From assembly GCA_949128115.1 (NCBI GenBank), contig OX421964.1, positions 32,108,177 to 32,172,176 on the forward strand: a stretch of DNA of 64,000 nucleotides, read 5' to 3'. The DNA is from Anaspis maculata. Its lineage: Eukaryota; Arthropoda; Insecta; Coleoptera; Scraptiidae. A model generated the notes under the pieces. That model searched no databases. It was not told the origin of the DNA and was given only the letters and a program-made list of their open reading frames with translations. Both the position numbers and the translations under genes were made by a program. Numbering within the stretch: position 1 is the stretch's first letter; every line of letters begins with the position of its first letter. Shown here piece by piece: positions 46,346 through 56,702 of this stretch.

Positions 46346-49300
46346 CTTGCTTTTATGGATGTGCTGATGTTGGTACTCCGAGTCGAATTCCGGCTCCGAA
46401 AAGTAGCTGGGATCCTCGAAGTGGCCGACGCCACCGGCGATGCCAATCCCGGCCATCGGAAGTCCTCCGGACACATCGGCGGATTCGAAGAGACGCAGCA
46501 CGGAACGATCTCTGATTTCCCTGAGGTGCGACCTGACAGAGAAAGACACAGATAAAAGACGATTTTCAAGTTTAGATAACACTCACTCATACCTCAAATC
46601 TTCCAATTCGTAAAACATGTCTTTGGACGAGTCGTGGATGTAGATTTTCACGTTAGGAGAGTCCAGATACTCCATGGTCAGCTGTTTCGGAAAGGAACGG
46701 ACGAAGAGAGCTTTTACGGTGTCGATAGAAGTGATTTCGTTCGGGAGCAGCGCACGTTTCGTTTCGTTGCGATATTGTAGGAACACTAAACCTGAAATGC
46801 ATTTGTCATCGTCAACGTAAAGGTTTATTGGCAAAGCGTCGAAAATACTGACGAAGTTTCAGTTAGTTTGCTACTAATTACCTATCTTTGCGACCTTTTT
46901 ATAAAAAAGGATGAATTAAATCAGTGAAGAAAATAAAGGAACAATGTAACCCAAAGTTTGAATAATGCAGAGAGAGCTTATGCAAGATTACCAGCTTGGG
47001 TTGCTACTCTGGCAATCTTTTTCGATAATAATCGAAGCTGCAATTCGAGCGTTTTTCCAGTACTGATTTGGAGCATTCGACAATTTGAGACAGTTCGTTT
47101 CTTGTCTGTGCGCTTTTGTGCAACGTACTGTCGACGGAAAATAATGCCGGTTTGTACCTACTCGTATATACATAAATAGGTATACAGTATAGGTACAATA
47201 CTTATTGTGAAAAGTTATTACGGTCTGCCTGCAGGAAGCGCAAGGGAGGAATTATGCGTCTGTTGGAAAATGAACATGTCAGGAAGTTCCTCTTTTTAGC
47301 GCACTTCTCCAAACGGGAAGGCGGTTTTGTCCTCGCTTTGTCCGTCCGTCCGACCGTCCGTCCGTCCGTCACAGCATCTAGTCCTAGACGAAAAGGTTTC
47401 TGCGAAAAATGTTCACTCCAATGGGTAGCTCATGACCTTGTTCTGTCCCTCTATGTGCCCAGGTTCTTGGTTATGTGAATTGCAAATGGATGTATCATAG
47501 ATTTTTACATTAGTTTGTAATTTGAATAGTTTGTATCTACTTCGGAACTCATCAGATTTACACGGACACTAATATGAGCGACCCGGCAATCATTTTCATC
47601 TAAGCAAATCGTGTAGTAAATCGCTTTCGCCACTCCTTTCTGAACTGAACTTGATATGAAAAAGTACTACCTACTACAACAGCAAGTGTCTAGCTGGCCG
47701 TTACCGGCAGCCAACTTGACGACCGGTAGACGACATTCGCCCATCAAATTGCATGTTATCGCTCGCCAGGGAGTGGTGGCGTGGCTCAATGGGTAGGATT
47801 TTGACTTAGCAAGTGACTTCTTCTCTCTTCCGGTCTACTGCCGTTTTATGGTCTGCAAAACATTTTTAACGTTGTGAGGTTGGCAGCATGGTAGTGCCGG
47901 GACTGCCGGGGTATTCAGCTATGGCCCTTTACCCGCAAACAACTTGTCCAGGACCAACTACTGCGCCAGCTGATTCCTCAGAAACGAATCATTTCTTACA
48001 GTGGACTCAGTAACTCAGCGAACGCAGCCAACGGTTATGTGATCTGTTAAGGTGAGTTTAGTCAGCTTATTTAGCCGTAAAATTTAAAGTCGCAAGCTCA
48101 GCGACACCCATTGGCTCTTATGAACCAGCCTCCTTAAAACAGCCAATAAGCGATGAAGCGCTTACGGCTAAAATTGAAACCGCGGCTAAATAAGCTGACT
48201 GAGCCCACCCTTAAACTTCACTTTGTTACGGTAGCAAGCGTAAGCGTACCACATAGCTATTTATGTGGGTACCTAAGCTTTGTAAATTAATCTTTATGGG
48301 CTTGCTGGGCCTTGTGCTGCTCATAATTCAGCGAGCCCAGTTATTTTTTAAAATCTGACATGAGCCTGTGAAATTTTACAAGTTTGTTCTATGAGCCTGT
48401 AAAATATTAGGTACCTACAGGTCTATCTTTGTAAAAACAATCATTTACCTAGTCACCATTAACGCCTATAATAGTACATTACATAATAACGTATGGTCCG
48501 AAAGTTTTGGGAATTTTTTTAAAAGCTAATAACTGTTTTTGGATAGTTTTAATTTTGTAACTTAATATTGCAAAAACTAGCATCATCTTTAACAATACCA
48601 AATTCATATTTAACATATTGAAGATGGGTCATTATTTTTGATGGCTCGCAGTTTTCTTCTGCCATGTTCGATCGTTCTCTGGACAACAGCAGGATCAATT
48701 TCTTTGAGCTCCTGCCTCCCAATATACCGCAAGCTCGACCAATATAAGATTTTTGGTAACTATTGAACAGGATTGTATACGACAAGGGATGGGAAGCTGC
48801 AAATGAAGACCAATTACGGCGTCGCATTTTTCAATAACATTAGAGAATCTCGCATTGGAGAAATTGAGACAAAAAATCATGGAACATGGCAGAAGAAAAT
48901 TGAGATCCATCGAAGATAATGGTCTATTAATATGTTGAATATGAATTTGTTATTGTTATATATGATGTAATTTTTGTAAAATCAAGTTAAAGAATAAAGA
49001 CTATCCAGAAAAAGTTATTAGCTCTGAACAATTTCCCAAAACTTTCGGACCATACTTTAGTAGGGGAAATTGAAGTAACCCAAGTTATTGTTATTATATA
49101 AATATTATTGAATTTTGTTGACCAACAAACCAATGATTATTGGTCCCATAACAGGTCAATCCGCAACAGCATAGCATCAACCTAGAATTAAAAATGAGGA
49201 CCCTTTACCTTGGAGGCACAATCGTGAAATCTGAAATCAAAAGTCCATCTGACTGTGAAGATTATCGCTTTTCGCTCTTGTAAAACTGACCCTTAATTTT

Positions 49301-51812
49301 TTGTCAAAAATATTGAGAACTAACTTTATATGAAATGCATGATTCACACAGAGGTGGAGAAAAAGTTGTGTCAGTTCACCACGACATGACCGTGTGATGT
49401 GTGTGTGTATTCGACTATTCGTGTCTACGCTCTCGTAGAAACTATCTGCTTTTTTGCACTTCTATTGATACTCATCTCTATCATCACTTCATCAGTCACC
49501 ACCCGCGACTTGGTCCGGCACTTTCGAATCATACAATAATAGGTATACTATTGAAACGATTACGACTTCTTTTCAATTTTCGTTCAATGGTCTTGGGTTT
49601 TCTCATACAAAAGTCTTCGTTTTGCTGCGTCTTACGGCGCTTTATTCCTTCTGACAGCAGATTTTTCAGCATCATTCCCCGTCTTTGTGATTGCTGATCA
49701 CCGGTACTTTACTCCTTGTCCCTCGTTTCATTCATACATCTTATATCATCGCCCACCCACCTTTTTTTCTATATACATCTCTCCATTATGATTATGAAAG
49801 GAAACACGAGGAATAATGAAAATATGTGCGTTGTTTGTGGTGTGAGGCACAGGTTCATGGGACATCCTGGCAAAATTCAAATATGAAAAATATTCTGGCG
49901 GGCGCCTGCGAGTCTCGCAACGCGGCCCTGCATCTTACCTAATGGCCTCTCGAGCGTTTTGCTGGGAGTACGCACGACAGGAAGCGAGCTGCGCTGCTTG
50001 CCACCTCTGCGGAAGCCCGTCGAGCTGGTTTCAACTTCCGACATTATCCCCGGATCGTCATCGAATAACATGGCATTCGAGGGCGGCGGATATCCCCTGG
50101 GCTGACCCTGCGAGCACAAACGATATTGTTAAGACTTCGTGAGCGAACTCGCAAGCAGGCAACTGATTTATTGTCGTGAAGGTCTGCCGCCTGCTAGCTA
50201 CACACACCACGTTCGTTCGAATTACATCGAGATATTTTTCGAGTTTTCTCTCTCTTTTCCCGAAATTTTGAGATATTACTTCAGCAATTCGTCAGCATAA
50301 TAACAACGCACGGACTATGTCACTGAAATGAAGGATTTTGAATCAAGATTTGAAATTACTTTTCCTGGATCCTGGAAACACAGGCAGCAGCTTTGTGATG
50401 TATTATTCTGCTATCTACTAATAATGCCTTGCCCAGTCGCGTTCTAGGACGCTTTACAGGCAGGCTACATGAATCCAGGTGGTCATTTGAAATCTTTGTC
50501 CAAAATCCCACACGGCCACACGGGATAACATACTCCAGACTATAAGCATGGAACGCATGGAACAGTTTTTAAGAATTAGAATTTTTTACCTTTCTTGGTC
50601 TTGTAGAACTCATCTGGTCAGCAGCGTGCAACAAAATTTTCACATTAACGGGACTATCGGGACTGACCGGGAACGAAGTTTCGGTTAATTTATGGAAAAT
50701 CCGCGGCTGATCAGAATCAAATTCGCCAGTCTGACTCCTGACGGAATCGGAAGCCATTCGGTCTTGAACATACTTTTTGAGGAGCAATGGTATAGACTGG
50801 GATGTCATTTCCAGTTGGGGCGGAAGCGAAACGATGCTTTGGCTCGACATGATTTTCCGAACAAGACTATTCTAACCTACCGGCCGTACCGCTGCATATC
50901 GACTTAATTAAAATATACGGCCGTTCCCAGCGACTGACCGGCATTTAAGCTCTTAATTGACGAGGTGATGTCATTTGTGTTTTAATAATAATATCGCTAC
51001 ATGTACGGGACGTTGATATTGTGCAAGGGTCGAGTGTTGTCGTATTATGTGCCAAATAATAATGGTCATCTCATTGGTAAATACAGAGTGAATGGGGGGT
51101 GACGGTGCCTATACACATCGGCCGGTGTGTGCATGTTTGACTTGCCAAGCATGGGATTAGAATACAACGGTGGCATGGATTTGGTCAAAGCAAAGGTCAT
51201 GCCATTGTTTCGAACAGATCTGGTGACTCTTGGCTCAAGCTGTATCTGCAATAGACGACAGGATAATGGAATGGCTTTCGGAAGACTATTATAGAGGATT
51301 AATATGGATAAAGGAGCAAATGTCCTATCCAAATGTTATATAAACTGTGGCAGAGCTTACCAAAAGAGCTATCAAATTAATATAACACTCTTGAATCATG
51401 TGATGTGTCCAGGCTTTAACCCTTTCAAATTCCGTAGTGTGAACAGATAATCTAAATTGAAGAACGAAGTGATTAATGTAGGCAAACATGTTTAATAAAC
51501 TCAGTCCGGCGTCAAATCTCCAATTCGTGCAGACTAGATGTTGGTTGTCACAGAGTAGCATAAGGGCAAGAATTTACGGTGAACGAATGGGGACTGCTAA
51601 TTGTGGCCATTTCGGGACAAGGCAATCCATGTAAATCCCCCCGTCCTGTCGTGGTGTGATTACCTCCAGGTCCATCGTGCGGGACAGCGGTCCCCCTTGC
51701 GTGCCCATTCCCAAGTACTGCTGGTCGCCCCCCAGCGTATGCCTCCTGGGGTCGTCCCTGCGTGCGTTCCGACTCCGACTGCCTCTCACTTCTCCCTCAT
51801 TGTCACTCCGTC
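46346..51812 (-). CDS. AIP3/SKT-family protein, insect AGAP005037-like, partial (five exons)
   Basis: The exons, in order of transcription, are 51812-51664, 50871-50590, 50107-49939, 46791-46593 and 46532-46346. Each junction has GT-AG and matching phase. They encode a disordered segment (RRHTLGGDQQYLG), an LPPQLEMTSQS segment, then DDDPGIMSEVETSSTGFRRG and SLPVVRTPSKTLERPLG. The AIP3 core follows (LLPNEITSIDTVKALFVRSF, QLTMEYLDSPNVKIYIHDSS, YELEDLR, REIRDRSVLRLFES). The same core occurs in vertebrate SKT/KIAA1217 and p140Cap/SRCIN1, regulators of actin and Src signalling. The first exon here starts mid-codon, so 5' exons lie further right. A donor at 46345-46344 suggests further 3' exons, not recognised in the window. 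The 3.1-kb intron contains two mobile elements. Family assignment is firm and function is inferred by homology. Confidence 0.85.
47340..47370. repeat. (GTCC)n microsatellite
   Basis: Seven or eight GTCC units with one GACC interruption, inside the long AIP3-gene intron. A related GGAC run is at 17804-17830. Confidence 0.8.
48047..48214. repeat. Hairpin MITE, 168 bp
   Basis: TTAAGGTGAGTTTAGTCAGC then TTATTTAGCCG on the left is matched by CGGCTAAATAA and GCTGACTGAGCCCACCCTTAA on the right. It lies in the AIP3-gene intron. TTAA at both ends may be the target site. Confidence 0.75.
48494..49052. mobile_element. Tc1/mariner-type TIR element, 559 bp
   Basis: The ends are TGGTCCGAAAGTTTTGGGAA and its reverse complement, flanked by TA (48492-48493 and 49053-49054). 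Terminal similarity extends about 100 bp inward (GCTAATAAC, TGGATAGT). The interior has no intact transposase; a minus-strand frame (48827-48549) is not recognised. Non-autonomous, inside the AIP3-gene intron. Confidence 0.8.
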
Positions 51813-53241
51813 CTGAAACAAAAGACCTTGATTAACACACTTTTTCAAGCGATTGATATGGGAGGAGGGAGAGGGGGGGGGATCATAGACCCGATGGCAC
51901 TAAACCAACCCCGTTTTCAACTAGCTCTCACGCGCGTGTAGACGAAAACTATGCAAAGCTGGAAACATTCGGTGGAGAGGCTGCTGCTGGCTCCCTTTAC
52001 AATTAGGTAATCAAATTATTTCTGTAATTGAATTCCAGTCAGCAATCAGTTATGTCAATAGCGATGCAGAGTGCTGTTTGCTTACAGGATGAGATGGGAG
52101 CGGCAGATGGCACGGTCCAGAAATCCTCAGTTACTCCACCAGTTAGGTACTGCAGAATAAGTTAATCCAAATTTTAAGATCAAGTGTTTTCAATCCAATT
52201 TGTTTGCAAAAACGGAACATGTTGGTCTTTACGTAGGAGATAGTGCACAAGAAATTCTGGAAGGTTCACAGGAACGTAAATCAATCTCTCAGGATCGTGC
52301 CCGGGCATAAATCGTTTTTCTCTTCGCGATTCGCTTCTAGATAATCTTGCACCACAGTTTCAAATCCAAACATGAAATATCGGAGTGGTGAAGCAGTGTC
52401 TACAGGTCTAAGCCCGCTTGTTTGGAGCCGTGACGTCGTCATCTGGAATAAACGAGGGATTTGAGGATATCTAATTAGCGTCTCTGCAAGAGATTTTAGT
52501 GCGACACGTAATTTGAGCTGGAGGAACAATCAAATTAGGATTATATCAATTGCCTGATGAGTTCGTTACCCTAAGTGGCGGACTCTATTTGAGCAAGGCC
52601 TATAAAATTGCAACTACTGTAAACATTTTTGATTGATTAGGTGTGTGCTTTGTTCATTTCACTCCGGCAGTGAATGGCCCTCTGGGAGCTACTGATTATG
52701 GAGGAGCCAATTTATTGACACCTGTGTTTGATATTGCACCAGTTGCTATTATCGCGAGGGGCAGATTTTTTCATTTCACTACTGTCTTATTACTAGGTAC
52801 ATATTTATGTATAATGAGAATATAGCAAATAGGCTACTAGACGCCGTTTTAGCCAATAAGATGCACGGAAACGGCATGGAGCATGCTATCACCGCAATGA
52901 TGAAAAAACAATTGAATTTATCGGCGAAATCGCATCCTATCAAGTCTGAGAGATCGATTTTCGATCAATAAGCCTTTTGCAATGAAAACAAGCCCCTGTA
53001 GATCTTTTTGGTCCGTTTGCACGTAGGTGCTTAATAATGCTCTTGTTATGGCGGTGCTCCGCGTCGTTGAATCTACAGACAAGATTCCATTTGAAATTAT
53101 ATCGATAATAATCATACCACTTGTTACACCGAATAGTTATAAATGTCTATGTCGAGCACAGAAGACATGGGTCATGTCAAAATTCGCAGCGGAAGACACG
53201 ATTTGAGTGAGTGATAGGCGATTCCAAATGGTGATATTGGG

Positions 53242-53527
53242 AGGTCTGTCCCAACAACACTCAAAACCAGTGAGACCAGCATGCGTCCAAATGAGTTATC
53301 ATATGCGTGCGCGATATAACGAGTGATCGAATAAATTTCTCCTCAAGTCGCTTATGATTCCTGAAAATCTGGCGGAAAAACGTAGCCAGCAAGGAGACCG
53401 ATCCCTACTTTGAGGAGAAATTTATTCGATCACTCTTTACCTATAGGATATGTAAGATAATTATTCATTTGAACGCATGCTTGAACGGTTCTAGAACTGG
53501 TTTTGAGTGTTGTTGGGACAGACCTAA
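53242..53527. repeat. Inverted repeat of about 285 bp
   Basis: AGGTCTGTCCCAACAACACT (then CAAAACCAG) on the left pairs with CTGGTTTTGAGTGTTG and GGGACAGACCT on the right. A second paired block is GATCGAATAAATTTCTCCTC. The loop is about 60 bp. MITE-like. Confidence 0.75.
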
Positions 53528-53747
53528 TATAACATACAGTTCAATTCTTAAAAGATGCACCTTATGTCATCGATCGTATGCGTGTGAATTAAGATTGAGA
53601 CGTAAGTCGCAGTTTGTAGAGGATGCTCTGTACCGGCATGGACAAGGCAAGACAAGCGCTATGCGCTACGACTGGATTTATGCAGTTGTCTTTGTCATCA
53701 TCACGCTTTTACCAATAAAGCGTGTAATAGTTTACATACCGAGACGG

Positions 53748-53835
53748 GAAATACATCATTACTGCTGAGGGAACAGAAAGCCTCCAGGCGTTGCTGCCTG
53801 GAGGCTCTAGCCCGAAGCTGGAATGATGTATTTAC
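53748..53835. repeat. Compact hairpin with an 11-bp perfect GC-rich stem
   Basis: AGCCTCCAGGC and GCCTGGAGGCT (53779-53806) form a stem with a six-base loop. An outer stem AAATACATCATT / AATGATGTATTT extends the fold to about 88 bp. It resembles a small structured-RNA or recombination hairpin. No function assigned. Confidence 0.6.
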
Positions 53836-54848
53836 CGTCGAGAGTATATATACTATTTTACTCACAACCATGTACTCAGCTTGAAGGATTACAGGCGTTC
53901 AAAAGTTGAAATCTGAAAATTAACTTTTTGTCATAACTTCCAGATAGGCCGATTAATTTTGCTGGAACGTGGTTCAGAAAATACTGATTAACACACTTAT
54001 TGTTTGGTTGGATGCATATTTTGAAATTTCGCTTCTAAAGCTACCATTTCTTCACTTTCTCGGGAGGTCGGCAAGGGGTCACTTCCCGACCTCCTACTAG
54101 GTATGTAATGAATCAATTACCATAGTGGTTGTGAGTAAAAGACATGGTAGTCCATGCTGTTTCTTTTCAACACGGTGATACATGACAATAACGTTGCGCG
54201 TAACTCGTAAATAAATTCGTGACGTAAGGTGCGTCTTTTGAGAATTGAAGTGGAGGTACATTTATATACACCCGATATTACCTATACGACTATGAAAGTC
54301 TACTGATCGAAGCCAGAGATTATTTCGTTTTGAGAGGAAAGTATCTAGGTATATCTGGAGAAGTTTTAGTTTTTTCGAAAATGGGATTGCATCATCAAAG
54401 CCCAAAAACCTCATGCCTCATATCGAATAGACATCCAACAGTGGCTTATGTTATTTGTCAAGCTCCAGAAGCGTGATGCTGTTAATCAGTTAATTTCCAA
54501 AACAAATTAGCTCTCTTGACTGAAGCTCTTCATATACGTCAGCCCGTAAAATGGATACGGGATGATGTGGACCGAAATGATCGGATTTATCATTTCAAAA
54601 AGCACGGCGACGGGAAGCACACATCAGGAACATTCAAATTCCACACGTTTTTAAATTACTGGGGCTTCAAACTCAAAAACCGTGCGCATATTCTGAAGTA
54701 TTCTTCATAACAAACGTCACATAAACCCTAGCTATGCGGAATAAACGAAATGTCAACACCTATGTTTGGGTATATGGGGGTAAGTCATGCGATGCTTTTA
54801 AATTACAAAGCGCCACCGCTTTTAACACATCCGACCATTAATAGCAAG

Positions 54849-54902
54849 TTAAGTGTATGGGATAAAATGGCAATATTAAGTGTATGGGATAAAATGGCAA
54901 TA
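54849..54902. repeat. Perfect 27-bp tandem duplication
   Basis: The unit TTAAGTGTATGGGATAAAAT followed by GGCAATA occurs twice back to back without differences. Confidence 0.9.
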
Positions 54903-55751
54903 AAGTCAATATTAAATGTCAACATAAAGCGTTAGAAAGCAGTATGGATGAGAAACTCCGAAGGGTCCAAAGTTCTTATCGGGTATGTGGTTGGTACTAA
55001 TTCAGGATTATTGTGAGCTAAAATTACTGAGAGCCAAAAGCTCATTAGATTGCGGTTTACTCTCGGGTTTACTCTCAGTGACGTTATTTACAAACACATC
55101 TCTTAGCTCAATTAATTCAATTAATTTTTCTGATTCGATTCCACTGAAAATAGCCCGGAGAATGCGTCTGGTGGATGCTGTTAAATTTATTTTTGGATTC
55201 GATGTTTATGCATTAAAATTATTGCTGGAACGTATAGGTAGGTACAACTTTCCTGGTTTTGTATTAAAAAGCACACTTTGCCATATTAATAAACATTCTT
55301 TACTAATTATTGTGTCAACAACACGCAATAGGCGTGAGCATAAAAATAGAGTGCGCGTTTTCGGAAGGGTGCATGGAAAATAAACTACACAAGCGACAAC
55401 AAGCGTTATCCTTTACTCAAACAAATCGTTAGCAGAAGCAGACTTCAGTTTCCAGATGGATTTACTGTTACAGCCTTTTTTTTTTTTTCGAGTCGAGGTT
55501 TCAGTTCATTGTTCTCGTATGCAATTAATTATTATTATTCCTGCGTGAATTATTATATCTATAGGTACATGTTCAGTGTCACCTTCTGGCGGATAGGATA
55601 GGTGATGCTGCTGCCAACTTCAAGCGAAGTTCTCACTGAATCCAGTATTCTAGTTATAGTATGAGTAACGCAACAAGCAACTGTTTTCGGAGACATCTGA
55701 ATGCCGGAGCAACTTCTGTTATTGGCTTTCAAGGTCCATGCAACATACAAC

Positions 55752-56378
55752 TAGGGTTGCATTTTGACCGGTCAAATAAGATTTGGTCAATTGACCGGTC
55801 GATTGACGGTCAAATCGGTCAAATATTAAAAAAAACGCCCAAAACAGGTGTTACTATCATTCAACATTATTTATTGAAATTAGACAACAATTTGAATATT
55901 TCGTTAAGTATGTAATGTATACCGTATGATCAAAGACTTTCCTCCTCTAGGCAGGCTGTGGCCTGGCCAAAATCAGCCTTGTTTGCCTGCCAATGACCAG
56001 ACCACAGCCTGCCTAGAAGAGGAAAGTTTTCGATCATACGGTAAACTCGATTTTTTATTTTATTTCAAAACAAATAAATTTGAATAAAAATATATTTCAA
56101 TTTTTATTGTTGGTAATCATAGGTAGGTACGCGAACTCCTTATTAGTAGGTACTCATACAAATATATGGTATATATGATATGACATGTTCCAAAAATAAA
56201 ACTGATATTTGGTTTTATTTTTAGACTTTAAATATTAAATTGAAATTATTATAAATCGTGCCAAACGAGGCCTGGGGGTTCGTATTTGACCGGTCAATTG
56301 ACCAGAGTACTTGACACGATCAAATGACCGGTCAATTGACGGCTCATTCGACCGGTCAATTGACATCGTGCAACCCTA
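55752..56378. mobile_element. hAT-type non-autonomous element, 627 bp
   Basis: The ends are TAGGGTTGCA and TGCAACCCTA. A perfect 8-bp target duplication CATACAAC flanks it (55744-55751 and 56379-56386). 8-bp duplications and short A/GGG-type ends are typical of hAT elements. Both subterminal regions carry repeated copies of the palindrome TTGACCGGTCAA, probably transposase-binding sites. The interior holds a nested 120-bp MITE and no transposase. Confidence 0.9.
55922..56041. mobile_element. Palindromic MITE, about 120-bp family, copy 3
   Basis: CCGTATGATCAAAGACTTTC ... GATCATACGG, flanked by TA, with arms GGCAGGCTGTGG / CCACAGCCTGCC. It is inserted inside the hAT-type element, so it is younger than that insertion. 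Confidence 0.9.
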
Positions 56379-56482
56379 CATACAACCATGATTGATCTGA
56401 GTCTGAGTCTACCAACTAGGCCTCTGCAAGCCACTTCACTGTCTGTAGTAAAATTCTGCGATTGAAATTCAGTGACAATATA

Positions 56483-56605
56483 ATCGTGTCATTAGAAGAA
56501 TTCCTAGTTTAGGAAGGCTGTACCCTAGCCAAAAGCAGCTTCGCAGCCGAAAATTGACCAGGTCACAGTTGGCCTAAATTAGGAACTCATTCGATTGCAT
56601 GACAG
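56483..56605. mobile_element. Palindromic MITE, about 120-bp family, copy 4 (subfamily B, decayed)
   Basis: It shares AGGAAGGCTGTACCCTAGCC and GACCAGGTCACAG with the copy at 21869. Its termini (TCGTGTCATTAGAAGAATTC against GAACTCATTCGATTGCATGA) are diverged and target-site bases are unclear. Confidence 0.7.
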
Positions 56606-56702
56606 ATTGTTTCAAATAAATGCAAGCTTGAGGTTTTGGCCACAAACACGATTGGCCAGACAAGCAGGTCGCAGGTAAGTATACGACCGATTTATTACTA
56701 AC

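Larger units (their letters stand above)
51813..55751. other. Intergenic region with protein-like fragments on both strands
   Basis: No intact gene. Several fragments read like decayed proteins rather than random sequence. Examples are minus 52529-52281 (SPLRYFMFGFETVVQDYLEA), plus about 52830-52973 (NRLLDAVLANKMHGNGMEHA) and minus 53115-52918. Plus-strand frames at 53469-53768 and 54985-55383 are also unrecognised. Repeats at 53242-53527, 53748-53835 and 54849-54902 are listed separately. The origin of these fragments is unknown. Confidence 0.35.

Noticed and set aside
46533..46582. Minus-strand frame 46582-46295 taken as a separate small gene
   Set aside because: Its first part is intron; splicing from 46593 to 46532 or 46520 restores the AIP3 core.
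47773..47830. tRNA A-box-like sequence (GTGGCTCAATGGGTAGG)
   Set aside because: No matching B box or cloverleaf follows; at most a tRNA-derived SINE fragment.
54985..55383. 132-codon plus-strand open frame
   Set aside because: Not recognised, no promoter or poly(A) context; mentioned only as part of the unexplained region.
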